NCBI RefSeq assembly: GCF_921293095.1
Contig: NC_060257.1
Span: 59,184,968 to 59,248,967 of the forward strand
Origin: Ischnura elegans
Lineage: Eukaryota > Arthropoda > Insecta > Odonata > Coenagrionidae
DNA length: 64,000 nt
Direction: 5' to 3'
In this document: piece after piece, positions 44,311 to 55,139 of the stretch
How positions within the stretch are numbered: the stretch's first letter is position 1
Layout: every line of letters begins with the position of its first letter
The notes under the pieces: generated by a model
Database searches by the model: none
What the model saw: only the letters and a program-made list of their open reading frames with translations
Told to the model about the DNA's origin: nothing
Position numbers and translations under genes: made by a program

Positions 44311-45002
44311 CCTCTGGGGTGGCACTTTCGACTAGTGGGTGGGGTGGTGGTACTGGAGGAGGGGGGATGTCGTTGATCCTTCTCACATGTCACTTTTCTA
44401 AGGAGGGGTCTAGGGGGTGGGGGTTCGTTGATACCCCGTCACTCAAGTTGGAGGGAAGGGTGTGGTCAGGTGGTGGAAATCCTTAAGAGGTTGAGGTGTT
44501 GAAAGACTCCCGGGGTTCATAGCCCCCCCCGATATAGGTGTGAATTTTTTTCGTAAGAGGGATTGGGCGGGTATTATGACTCCCATGGCACAAAGGCCAA
44601 TACAGGTGAAGGTTTGGAGGAGGTGGTCGGGGCGGCATCATGGTGGGTGGAGGCGGGAGAAATCCTGAGACATGGTACTTACTAGGTGTTGGGCATGATC
44701 CTTGACTCCCGCGGCACAAGTCCCCCGAAATACGTGTCCCGGCCCTTTAACTTACCGCTTTTTCTTTTTTTTTCTGGCAGCGCGCCGTACCCACCTTACC
44801 CATTTGCTGGTATGTCACCTCTCAGGGTCCAGACTCCTTGTCGCCCTAGGTTTGTGGGTTGGGAAGCCCTCACACGTTTCCAGGTGCTATTTGGCAAACG
44901 GTCGTTATTTTCCCGTTGGAAGAATATGGGAAAATGTCGAAGGGTGCATGGGAGTTGGATATGATGGAAGAGAAACAAAACACTGAAAGCGGAGAGTTCT
45001 GC
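44311..45002 (+). other. No recognisable gene
   Basis: Remaining G-rich sequence, then short frames on both strands without family resemblance. It lies downstream of the 3' end of the minus-strand gene that begins at 45927. Confidence 0.3.
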
Positions 45003-45008
45003 TCACAG

Positions 45009-45927
45009 AGCTTTATTTTTCATAATTTACAGATCAGCTAATTCTTTGTAATTAGCTATTAAGTCGGTGAAAATTTCGGCGCTACATCTATCCCAAAGAG
45101 TGCACGCGCAGGAACGGTTGGTGCTAACACTCTTTACTGTGAAGGCGTAGGCTTGGCTTTCGGTTGAAAGTTGCGGGTATCTTTCAACCACTTCAGCCAT
45201 TATTGCCTCTATGCACTCACAGCATGCCTCGCAGGTACAGACTCTGCGAAGTAGAGGGGGCTACATCGCAGCTGAGGAGTAGGTCCGAGTAATTTCCAAG
45301 TCCCGGCTCCGACACCTCTAATTGCTGGCATTCCCCACCGCTAGCAGGCTCGTCGACGATTATGTTGCTCGCCGAGCTGTTCAATTCTTCTACGTCGGGT
45401 GTCAGATGCGCGGGAGACCAGAAATCCATTAGGAAAATCCCGGTCCGCCGCTACAGGTGTGGAGCAGTGAAAATTATCTCTCTCTCCAGATGGCGACTCC
45501 TCAAAATCTGAGTAGTCGGACTCCCACGACATTATCATTGACTATATTCAGCTGAAATAAATGTATTAAACCCCATTAATATTTAATAATAAAATATAAT
45601 TGCGGATATATTTTCAGAGAAAATAATAGCGCGATAGTACCTCCGATTAGGAGGAGTGTCTACGCTTACCTCATGCTCGATTTCATCTGAGCTGTCGAAC
45701 TCCGAACTCCATGAAAGCCGTTGGGCGATCCTAATCTGAAATAGAGATATTATTACCAAATGATTTGAATACCAAACGTTACCTACATCGTTGAAATGAA
45801 TTAACTGGGAAGATAAGTTGCAGATACTACAATTGAGTACTTATGTATGGAGAGGATGGGGCATGGTGATTACCTCGTGTTCGATATCCTCAGTGCTGTA
45901 CTTTGGTGATCCCACGAAACCCATGGT
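45009..45927 (-). CDS. Small spliced gene of unknown function, four or more exons
   Basis: Minus strand. Exon 1 starts MGFVGSPKYSTEDIEHE (about 45927-45877) and ends at GAG|GTAATC. Exon 2 (about 45737-45672), after TTTCAG, has SSEFDSSDEIEHE and ends at GAG|GTAAGC. Exon 3 starts after TTCAG near 45557 and has SDYSDFEESPSGERD with a Ser/Glu-rich tail. The final exon follows the pyrimidine-rich CTACTTCGCAG (45251) and encodes VCTCEACCECIEAIMAEVVERYPQL...CACTLWDRCSAEIFTDLI to a stop near 45049. AATAAA follows at about 45015. The repeated acidic D/E-x-I-E-H-E ends of exons 1 and 2 suggest exon duplication. I do not recognise the family. The 3' exon's Cys-rich block and its polyadenylation signal argue for a real transcript. 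Confidence 0.45.
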
Positions 45928-46600
45928 AAACAATTTTACTGTGCTACGTTCTAGCGGAGAGTGAGATGCTTCCGTGACCACTGGGTAGCGCCGATTGACG
46001 AGGGCAGAACTTTAAGCACTGATCAGGAGGAAATTCCTTTCAACCACCCCCCAGCTCCAAAACCCCTTAAAACACCCTCTCGGTTCCATAGAGCAAAGAG
46101 GAAGGCGGGAGCCCCTAGGACAACCCCCTTTGTCTCCATAGCACAGGTGAAATATTCTTCCCCCCCTCGGTTGGCCGGTTGGTCGGTTGGCCTTGGCGAC
46201 AATCAGTCTCACCCCCTCCCCATTCTCCTCACTTCCCTCGTTTGAAGTCCCAATGACGTAAGGGCCTGCCCCTCCCAGTCCTCCCCACTTCCTCGTGACA
46301 GGGATACTACTTTCAAAATCCTTGATTCTGAAAGTTCCCCTGGGTTCGGAGCTAGAAATACCGAACCCATGGTATTTGCTTGTCTTTATCTTATTCGTGC
46401 GATTGTAACCTCTGATATGTTAGGATAATGTCCAGCTTTTTTTCAGTTAACCTTCTGGATTTTTTTTCATAATCTCATCGTTCAAATAAAAACAGCTCCA
46501 CGAAAAAGACCGATAAAACGTTATATATCGCTAGAAAATTCCACCGTCGTTAGAATATAATACATAATTCCCAATAAAATATTATAACGCAGCAGTTATC
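45928..46600 (+). other. Intergenic stretch, no gene seen
   Basis: Upstream of the minus-strand gene; its promoter should lie here but no motif is clear. A few Pro-rich frames are composition artefacts. Confidence 0.35.
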
Positions 46601-46929
46601 ATTGAGGTCACAGCATGTCGAAAATTTTTAAACGCTTTAAAAGTAGGATTAAAAATGTTTACGCTATCACTCCTCACTAAGTTTGCTTGCCGTACACATT
46701 TGCGCGATAGACACGAAATTTTTACCCTTATTAAATAAAAAGTCTAGATTACATTTGTACAAAAAGCATTCATGACCACGTAATAAGCTAAAAGTTAATC
46801 TAACATTCTTCCCCTGAAAGTGAAAAATTCTTGTAATCACACGCAACAATAAAAAAATCTAACTAGCACATCAAAAATCGTAAGAGATGGCAATGAAATT
46901 ACGCCAACGATAAAATATAATTTATTCTA
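46601..46929 (+). repeat. AT-rich repeat, left copy (partner at 48843-49195)
   Basis: Blocks such as AACTCCTCAC-like, GTTAATCTAACATTC, CCCCTGAAAGTG and AGAGATGGCAAT occur in the same order in both copies. The mariner at 46930-48810 lies between them, so either the repeat was tandem and the mariner inserted at its border, or two units flanked the site. There is no coding potential. Confidence 0.7.
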
Positions 46930-47092
46930 CGAAGGGTAACAATAAAGTAAGGTCTCCAACTCTGTAACTTCGCGGAATTCCGCGCTAGGCGAAATCTGGC
47001 AACCCCGCCGTGTTCCCTGGTTCCCCCATTACAACCCTGTTGCTGGGCGCGTATACGCCGACGGCTCAGTCTTGGCTGAGCAGACAGCAACA

Positions 47093-48756
47093 ATGGAAGT
47101 ACCCCTCGCGTCAGCGTCCAAGTGCGAATTGCGTTCGGTGATACGTTTCTTTAGCGCGAAAAAGGCGACACCTATTGAAATCCATCGTGAATTGGATGCA
47201 GTTTATGGGGAAAATTGTATGAACATTAAAAACGTGCGTAAGTGGTGCCGCGAGTTTAAGTCCGGGCGCACTAACGTTCACGAAGAAGAGAGAAGTGGCC
47301 GGCCGCCGCTTTCGGATGCGATTGTTCAGGCAGTGGAGGCGGAAATTCTCAGAGATCGCCGTGCAACTGTTAAGGAAATGGAAAGAAAGCTTGGAGGAGT
47401 GTGCAGCAGAGAATCAATTCGTGAAATTCTTACGGAACGGTTGCATTACCACAAGGTTTCTGGCCGGTGGGTGCCAAGACAGCTGACTGAAGAACACAAG
47501 ACACGGCGCGTGGAATGTGCACACATCGAATGATTTTTCCAATTACTTACTTGTTGGGGTGCTCCATTGCTTACTTGGATTATTCTCCTTTGCTTGGTCA
47601 CGGCTTGGTAACTTAGACGCGGCACGCCGCCAACGTGGGACAACATCGAGGGAGCCGCGGCAACCGTCGCTGACGCGACCGGGCCATTGAGGCCGCACCC
47701 GACGCCACCAGGACTTCGGCCGGCAGTTGGGGTCGCTCTGAGCGTTGCCTAGCCACGGCGACAGGGAAGCAGACGGCAGCTGTCGCCTATAGCCGGACCT
47801 AAAGAGGGCCAATTTCCGGACTTCGGGAAAAATCAGCGGAGACTTCTCCATTCCCCTTCCGTCACCTTCAGGGACCAACCGGTAGGCCGCGGTTGGCCGA
47901 GTTTGTCCCTAATTTTCAAACTCGGCCACTGCGGTTATCACTTCCGGGTGTCGCCCCCTGCTGCACTGGTGACCATCCCCGGTCGCTCTCGGCCGCTACC
48001 CCGGGCATTCTGAGCCGCTAGTATCGCTCATAGCACCGCCCGGGGGAAACGGCCGGGTCCCCACGCTGGACAAAATTTTGCGGCGTTTTGAACAGGAAGG
48101 AGAAGAATTTTTTGAAGGCTTTGTTACGGGGGATGAAACATGGGCTCATCACTACACCCCCGAGACAAAGGAGTCGTCCAAACAATGGCGTCACAGTGAC
48201 TCTCCAAAACAGAAAAAAATTCAAAACAACACTGTCGGCCGGCAAGGTGATGGCGACAGTGTTTTGGGATCGCCACGGTGTATTGTTGGTCAATTTCATG
48301 CCACAGGGAACCACCATCAATGCAGAAAGGTACTGTGGGACATTAGAAAAGCTTCGCCGTGCCATTAAGAACAAACGCCCCGGAATGCTGACCAACGGAG
48401 TGAAATTTCACCACGACAACAAGCGCCCGCACACAGCCAAAGCGACCCTGGACCTAATCAGGAAATTTGACTGGGAAATCATTGATCACCCTGCCTACAG
48501 TCCCGACCTGGCCTCAAGTGACTACCACTTGTTCCCCGCCCTAAAAAAACATCTCGGAGGGAAGAAGTTTGCGTCGGACGCGGAGGTTCAAAAAGAGGTC
48601 AACACCTGGCTGCGCGAAGCGGACGGAAAGTGGTACGATACCGGCATAGAAAAGTACATCGCGCGGATGCGGAAGGTGTTGGAAAAAAATTGCGATTATG
48701 TTAAAAAACAGCCAAGATCCTGGCCTTTCAAACGATGTATTATACTTAGAAAATAA
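47093..48756 (+). pseudogene. mariner transposase (DD34D), split by an insertion and frameshifted
   Basis: The first part (47093-47530) has the N-terminal helix-turn-helix domains (VIRFFSAKKATPIEIHREL, NVRKWCREFKSGR) and the SGRPP linker, up to RRVECAH. After the insertion the frame resumes with KILRRFEQEGEEFFEG, and the first catalytic Asp is in TGDETW (48132-). It then moves to another frame around 48200, with the second Asp in HHDNKRPH and the third in YSPDLASSDYHLF, 34 residues apart. It ends at about 48756. All three catalytic Asp residues are still legible, so the element was inactivated by the insertion and one indel. Confidence 0.88.
47529..48062 (+). mobile_element. Unclassified GC-rich insertion in mariner
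   Basis: Comparison with an uninterrupted mariner frame (CAC ACG CTG GAC at the resume point) places the insertion between GTGCACAC and CACGCTGG, with CAC duplicated. It is GC-rich and without an open frame. Blocks GGCACGCCGCCA, GGCCGGCAGTTG and AGAGGGCCA/TTTCGGACTTC recur in the same order at 55222-55600, so it belongs to a dispersed family. No inverted repeats or poly-A are evident. A short LTR or non-autonomous element is possible. Confidence 0.55.
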
Positions 48757-48842
48757 ATTTCCTTTTGTATTAAAAAAAAATAGGAGACCTTACTTTCTTG
48801 TTACCCCTCGTAGAGTATTACTACACAGCAGTTTGCATAGTT

Positions 48843-49195
48843 GTACCTGAAACATGCTAGAAAATTTTCAAACGCTTCAATCATAAAATTCAAGAACTTT
48901 AGCAATCTAACTCCTCACAAATTTCGTTTGGCACTAAATGTTTGCTCGACAAACACAAAATTTTTCTACCTAAAGTTACAGCACTCTATATTACGATTGC
49001 ATTGAAAATATCGTATATTACAACTTAATATGCTACATTGAAAATATCGTATATTACAACTTAATATGCTACAAGTTAATCTAACATTCCTTCCCCTGAA
49101 AGTGTAACATCCTTGTAATTTCGCGGGACATACAAAAAAATCTAAGTAACACATTAAATAAAAAAATCGTCAGAGATGGCAATAAAAGTCCACCA
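48843..49195 (+). repeat. AT-rich repeat, right copy, with a 36-bp internal duplication
   Basis: Counterpart of 46601-46929. Inside it the segment beginning CATTGAAAATATCGTATATT is present twice in tandem (about 48999-49072). No coding potential. Confidence 0.7.
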
Positions 49196-50343
49196 TCGCT
49201 ATATATAGCTTCCTATAAAACATTATTACACTTTAGCTTTCATTGTTCCGAAATAAGAATTCTGAATTGTTATTACGCACCAGATTTTATGAAGGAGTCC
49301 ATATATACGTTGGAAGTTATTCATTATATAAAGAGAATTAATATGAAGCTTAAGAAAGAATGATGACACTGAACGTTGAGCCTTTACGCGGAAACCCACT
49401 AAAGCTCCATTGATCTCAGAACTATCTAAATTAGAGTTACACACCAAATTAAGAAAGGGACTATTTATACACATTATGAGTCATTCAAGCATCCTTCCCA
49501 TGGAAATCATGCGTTTAAATAATCTCGAAATTCGAGATTTTTCCATTCATAGAACCTATGTATGGAAATACGGAATTTCCACTGTAGTAAGATCTCTGTA
49601 CGCTATAATTACGCATTAATTTTCATTGTTGAGCACATACTGCGTTTGAATTTGTAAGAGAACAATCCAGAGGAGACCAATAGTAATTTCAATAAACTCC
49701 TGTTCGAAAAATAGCGCTTAGCAACTATCCTTCGCGTGGAAACACACGTACAAATCCACCGAAGTAAAAACTCGCTAGATTGATTTTACACGATAAATTT
49801 CGCATATGACCACTTTTTATGAAATAAGTTATTAAAACATCATTTCCATTGAAATCAATTACTTCGATAATTTCGCTCTTCAAGAATTTTGCTTGGTTTA
49901 CTTCCCTGCAGGGAAAACACTATTTTCACCGGAGTTATATCTCTACATTTAAGTGCAGGAAAATTCTCCTGATGACCACTTAATTATATGACAAGATATT
50001 GAAACATCCTTCCACAAGTTTTCGGAATCTCATTCTTGACGATAACCACGTAATATAAATCAGAAGTTATTCAAACGCCTACATATGCGAGGTATTGTGC
50101 AAACGCCACCGTGGTATGTAGCGCGGGGTGATTTCACACCTTGCATGCTGCGCTTATCCTAGCCTTAATCAGAAGCGCGCTCGCTTGCCGGACGGACCCC
50201 GCACCTTGGACAATGACATGGGGTCAGACTAGAAAATAACAGAGAAATAGTGGCCCGAACATGCTACCATGTAGATTAAAGTACTAGCTAGTTAGGAATC
50301 ATTGACATCTTGGGTAACAATAATCATATACGTCTCGCAAAAT
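49196..50343 (+). other. AT-rich stretch without recognisable gene
   Basis: Only short chance frames. Some phrases (TCCTTCGCGTGGAAAC, ACCGAAGTAA) hint at further degenerate copies of the neighbouring repeat, but not clearly enough to delimit them. Confidence 0.35.
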
Positions 50344-50415
50344 AAATCCTCATTAAAAATAGAAAAGGAAAACCTCATCACGACTTTGAAATTATCTCTA
50401 TTCCTTTAGTTAGTA

Positions 50416-51728
50416 CGAGGTGTGTAAATAAAGTAGTGAGACTAGCAACATCGCTTTCGATCTGGCAACGCTGGAGACGCGTGGCCGTGAGTAGCGTCAG
50501 GTGCACGTGTGATGCGCCTCCAGTATAATTCTGAACTCGCCACAGTCATTTATTTGTTTGTCCGTAGCGTTGGTTTTCGTGAAACGGTTTTTTCTTGTGC
50601 GTTTTAAAAATGAGTGAACTCAAAGTTGAGCAACGGTGTGCAATCAAATTTTGCTTCAGACTTGGACACAATGCAACCGAAACTTTTGAAAAACTTCGGG
50701 AGGCCTATGGAGAACGTGTTTTATCAAGGGCACAGGTTTTTCGGTGGTTTAAGGAATTTTCAGAAGGAAGAGAGTCGATTGAAGATGAACCACGAAGCGG
50801 AAGGCCTTCAAGGGCAAACACCGATGAAAATGTCAACAGAGTACGGAATCTTGTGCGTTCAGATCGACGGTTGACAGTCAGAATGATCGGGGAACAGTTG
50901 AATTTGAATCACACCTCCGTTCATCACATGTTGACCAATGAATTGGAGATGAGAAAAATTTGTGCGAAAATGGTTCCGAAAAACCTTTCCCAAGACCAAA
51001 AGGATCTCAGAAAGGAGTCTTGACTTTTTGGGTTCAATTGAAAATGATCCCCGTTTTCTTGAACGTGTCATTACTGGTGACGAGTCATGGGTGTTTGAGT
51101 ACGACCCAGAAACGAAACGTCAGAGCATGGAGTGGCACACTGCGACTTCTCCAAGGCCCAAGAAAGCACGCATGAGCAAGTCGAAAATCAAATGCATGCT
51201 GATTTGTTTTTTTGACAGCCACGGAATCGTCCACAAAGAGTTTGTTCCACAAGGCCAAACGGTTGATCAGCACTTCTACCGTGAGGTCCTTGAAAGACTT
51301 CGAAAAAGAGTCCTTCGTGTGCGACCAAACATCAAAGACAAGTGGGTGTTGCATCACGACAATGCGCCCTGTCACACTGCCATCTCAATAAACGAGTTTT
51401 TGGCCAGTAAAAACATTCCTGTTGCTCCTCAGCCTCCTTATTCACCAGACTTGAGTCCTTGTGACTTTTTCCTCTTCCCGAGATTGAAAAATCAACTCAA
51501 GGGAACTCATTTCGGGACACTACAAAACATACAAACTGCTGCAACCGACCAGCTGAAGGCCATTCCATAATCCGAGTTCCAGCTATGCTACAATGATTGG
51601 AAGGACCGTCTCCAGCGCTGTGTGGCTTCCGAAGGGAACTATTTTGAAGGTGACAATATCACATTGTAATTATATTTGAATAGAAAATTTTTAAAAAATC
51701 AGTCTCACTACTTTATTTACACACCTCG
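50416..51728 (+). mobile_element. mariner element, 1313 bp, perfect ends
   Basis: Perfect 28-bp inverted repeats (50416-50443, CGAGGTGTGTAAATAAAGTA and onward; 51701-51728), flanked by TA at 50414-50415 and 51729-51730. It is inserted just upstream of, or within the 5' part of, the capsid-like sequence that continues at 51731. The frame of that sequence stays open for roughly 70 bp on the far side when the element and one TA are disregarded, so it probably interrupts the older virus-like insertion. Confidence 0.95.
50610..51669 (+). pseudogene. mariner transposase (DD34D), one frameshift and one stop
   Basis: Met at 50610. N-terminal helix-turn-helix pair (CAIKFCFRLGHNATETFEKL, RAQVFRWFKEFSEGR), the linker SGRPS and VHHMLTNEL follow. 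The frame is lost near 51015 and resumes with DFLGSIENDPRFLERVITGDESW. The three Asp residues lie in GDESW, HHDNAPCH and YSPDLSPCDFFLF, the last two 34 residues apart (DD34D). A TAA at 51568 precedes the final 33 codons, which otherwise continue to 51669. Only two lesions separate it from a full-length frame. Confidence 0.93.
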
Positions 51729-51730
51729 TA

Positions 51731-52500
51731 AATACAGCATCAAGAACCACACTTCCCTAATCAAGACCGCAGGCAAATTCAAGCCTACTGTGATTAGTCC
51801 ATCTGCCCCTACTCCTAAAATTCAGTCAGGCTTCTTTAAGTGGATGAACCTAGCCTCAAGGCTAGAGATAGACGGAGGTGACGAATTCACCATTGACGTA
51901 CAGAGTGATAGTAGGTTTATCACTTACTATTTAATGAAAGAGACAACAGTTCAGTTCCCTGAACTTTCTGTTAAATCCTATCCTCTAGTGTCCATCTTCA
52001 GTTTAATTGGATACAAACTGGCAATCTTCCACTCGTTCATTCTCCTGAATGACCTATACAATAGAAGTACCGCATCACACTACACCGCGGCTTTTAGAAA
52101 TGATCCCATCTACATCGACTTCCTCAAGGTACTACTTGATCTACGAGTTACCCCTGATATTGAACACATCATCCAGCAGTTTGCCGCAGTCTTCGACCCA
52201 ATACGGACAGAGCTACTCTTTGTCCCTTCGTACGCTGGATTTTCATTCAGCCACGATTTTGGCCGATCGATACCTGCACCCCTATTTTTCTACATTCACA
52301 ATCTCCTCGCATCCACCAGAGTTAACTCTGATCCTGGTGAAATTCTCAGGGCAGCGTATAATATCCAACTCTGCGCTGTTAACGACGCATTCTATCGAAT
52401 TAGACACCTGCTACGCGCTCCCTTCCAAGATGCCGACGACATTGGCGACCATAATAACTGGCTTCGAGAAGCATTTGAAAGAGTCTACAATCCCGTAAGC
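51731..52500 (+). pseudogene. Partiti-like virus capsid-like sequence (endogenous viral element), truncated
   Basis: An open frame runs from the mariner edge to 52542; its virus-like part ends near 52500. Visible segments include FKWMNLASRLEIDGGDEF, IYIDFLKVLLDLRVTPDIEH, FVPSYAGFSFSHDFGRSIPAP and a helical end (REAFERVYNPV). The HDFGR-containing block and the length of helices recall capsid proteins of partiti-like dsRNA viruses of arthropods; this is recognition by general pattern and not certain. The 5' part is interrupted by mariner and the 3' end is cut by fusion to a LINE ORF1 fragment in antisense. The last 14 codons of the frame are LINE sequence. It is unrelated to the nucleoprotein array. 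Confidence 0.5.
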
Positions 52501-53965
52501 GGCGGACCGATATTACCTTTTGGTCTTTCAGGCCTTCTTTGATTTCCTCCTCGGTGCAGTCTGAAAGATCCCAAGATGTTACGACGCCGTCACAAGTGTT
52601 TAAAGATCGGTGGGGATCTACTCTCACTGGGACTTGGAAGAACTGCTTCAGCTCCATTGCGGTCGTCAGTAAATGCAAAATTGAAAAGATTTCTAAAAAG
52701 CGGCCAGTTCCTAGTTGGTGCTTCTAACGAGATGATCCGTTGTCGATCGGTTACGGCGAAAACCACATTGAATTTTGGAGAGAAGGTCTCGGCTTTCCAG
52801 ATACCAAACCAGGCGTCGGTTAACCATTTTATCCATTATTTTACAGAGGCTACTTGTTAGTGATATGGGGCGGTAGCTCCCAGGATCGCTGCGATCCTTA
52901 CCCTGTTTAAGGACAGGGATAACTATAGTTTCCCGCCATGCATCCGCAAAGATCCATCATACCAGATCTGGTTGAATGTTGACAATATATTAGCGAAACG
53001 GGGAGATTCCGTATGAAGGCAGGGTGGATGTTATCGCCACCTGGAGCTGTATTCTTCGAGCATTCGATTGCAGCTTCGAGTTCCCATAGCCTTAAGGGCT
53101 CATTGTACGGAAAGTCTGCTTTATTGTCAAAATTCATAGGGGCTGCCTCAGCTATCCGTCTCATTGATATGAATGCCTGATAATAATTTTAGGAAGAGCT
53201 TACTTCAGCGAAGTGCTCCACAATTGCTTCCGCGACTTCCTGTCTGGAAGTTACAATTTTGGGTCCCGCTTTTAGGCCAGCGATAGCGGTGGACGTTCGG
53301 CTTCCTTTCATTTTATTCACCTTTTCCCATACCTTCGATAAAGGAGTCCGACAGTTGATTTGGGACGCATAAGAAATCCACGAAGACTTTTTGGCTTCCT
53401 TGATTATTCGCCTAGCTTTGGCCCGGAGTCGACGGAAAGCTCCCAGGTTCATTGTCGTTGGGTATTTTTGAAAGATCTTAAGCGCTCTTTTCCTTGCGGC
53501 AATAGATTCTACGCACTCCTTGTTCCACCATGGGACGGGTGGACGCCTAGTCGGTTTTTCACGTACCAAAATGATAGAGCACCATTGTGATTTTAATAAT
53601 CGCCCATCTACCACTGCTAGTGAAACTCCACATTTATTGCTGTTATTTGAGACTCCTCCTGATTAGTCGAGACTCAAAATGGGCTCGGGAACAAACCCTG
53701 CAGCTCCGGCTCTCCCCATCCCTCCAGCCGCCCCAACCCCCGCCGCACAGGTCTTGAGCGCCGTTCCAGCCGCTTCCCCATCGGTAAAAACCGAAGGCGT
53801 GACCCTCCCCAAGGCTGTGGTCACACATGAAGCGACTCAAACATCGAAAGTCCTAGTCGTACCGGGGGTTATTTAACGAGGTTGCCTCCTCGGTGGGCTC
53901 GGGTCCGTGGGGGCGCGGCTCCCCAAAGGAAGAGGTCACCCTCTTCCCCCCGTGCGGGGGAGGAG
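52495..53965 (-). mobile_element. LINE C: scrambled I-clade LINE fragments joined to a capsid-like sequence
   Basis: Minus strand, in order: a 5' end block with the same hairpins as LINE B (53965-53873); about 200 bp that in the opposite strand read as a Pro/Ala-rich ORF1-like tail ending THEATQTS (inverted piece); an ORF2 segment (53614-53189) with RRPPVPWWNKECVESIAARK and ASFRRLRAKARR-like helices; an ORF2 segment (53164-52730) with TAPGGDNIHPAF, YRPISLTS and IQCGFRRNRSTTDHLVR; then an ORF1 segment (52720-52495) with VRVDPHRSLNTCDGVVTSWDL. ORF1 coding lies after ORF2, so the pieces are not in element order. Several stops. The ORF1 piece ends exactly at the virus-like sequence. Confidence 0.8.
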
Positions 53966-54036
53966 GACAGTGCATGGTTTCTATTGGAGGAATATGTTTC
54001 CTACGTTACGCAGAATGATGGATCACCTGCTAGAGA

Positions 54037-55076
54037 ATGTTCTCGATTGCCCACGTTTCTCTCCCAAAGTTAAGATCCATTCTGTTAGACATGGGATTTA
54101 GGTACAATAAATTGAGCAAGAAGCCAGTGATGATGGAATCTGTCACCATTGCAGCAACTCGCCACAACGTTTTGCGACGAATTAATCGTTTGAGGAACGA
54201 CGGCTACAAAAAAATTTTTATACGGACGATACATGGTGTTCTCAGCACTATTCAGTGAAATACTCCTGGGTGGAAAATGTTGTCTCATCTCCTGAGAACT
54301 ACAACGTTTACTGGGGAAATATTCAGGAGGTGAATGGCTGGCGCGGTGGATTTAAGACACCTTCTGGAGCTGGTAAAAGAGTATTCATATTGCGCATAGG
54401 TAGTGAAGATGGTTTTCTAAATGGCGGTGAATTGTGTTTTGTCTGCCGTAAGGGCGGAGATGAGTACCATTCCGAAATGAATGCCAAGCATTTCGAGGAA
54501 TGGTTTCGATCAATTGTTTTGCTGCTACCGCCGAAATCAGCCATTGTTATCGACCAAGCACCTAACCACACGATGATTGACCATGACACCAGAAATCCAT
54601 CGATGGCTTGGAAGAAGGCGGATATAATTGAGTGGCTGACAAGGAAAAATTGCCCGCTGCCTGACGATAGTGATAAGTTTGAGACACTTACGAAATCCGC
54701 ATTGATTAATCATGCGCGATCGTATTTTGTTCCTACAGTCCGAAAGTTAGAGACTATTCTCAAAGAATTGCGGAGTGATGTTCGGTTAATTTGGACACCA
54801 GTTGCTCATTGCGAGTTAAACGCAATCGAACTTATATGGGCATCTGTCAAAAATAAAATAGCTAGGGTTAATTTAGCTAATGCAGCTGAGAAGGGGAATA
54901 GTGTGAACGTCACCCATCAATTGTGTTTGGACGCTTTGAAATCAATGACACCAGAGCTTTGGGCAAAATGCGTGGCACATGTTCGAGGAATCGAGAAAAA
55001 GTATTGGGAAAAAGACCATTTAGTGGATGAATTCACAGAGAGTGATCGAGTAGTGATCAATTTAGATTCTGACTGA
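54037..55076 (+). pseudogene. IS630/Tc1/mariner-superfamily transposase (DDE_3 type), one frameshift
   Basis: The first frame (from 54037) has LPKLRSILLDMGFRYNK and TRHNVLRRINRLRNDGYK. At the A7T5 run (54208-54219) the frame shifts, and the rest is open to 55076: YTDDTWCSQHYSVKYSW (first Asp), GAGKRVFILRIGSEDGF, YHSEMNAKHFEEWF, IVIDQAPNHTM (second Asp), KKADIIEWL and VAHCELNAIELIWASVKNKIA (Glu). All three catalytic acids are present. Similar proteins are common in arthropods. No inverted repeats were found; the left side abuts the LINE C 5' block. Confidence 0.85.
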
Positions 55077-55139
55077 TCAAACAGACATCGATCTAACAGA
55101 TGACGAAATTCAATCTGACGAGGATTCCGATTGAATGGT

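Larger units (their letters stand above)
46930..48810 (+). mobile_element. mariner element, disrupted by a ~535-bp insertion
   Basis: Terminal inverted repeats of 28 bp with 26 matches (46930-46957, start CGAAGGGTAACAATAAAGTA; and 48783-48810), flanked by TA at 46928-46929 and 48811-48812. Without the internal insertion (about 47529-48062) the length would be about 1345 bp, normal for mariner. It sits between two copies of an AT-rich repeat. Confidence 0.92.

Noticed and set aside
43943..44486. Gly/Trp-rich and Pro-rich ORFs on both strands
   Set aside because: All frames are open because of the 19-bp G-rich minisatellite; these are not genes.
49410..49619. 69-codon ORF in the AT-rich stretch
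   Set aside because: No family resemblance, no exon signals, and a composition like the surrounding non-coding repeat.
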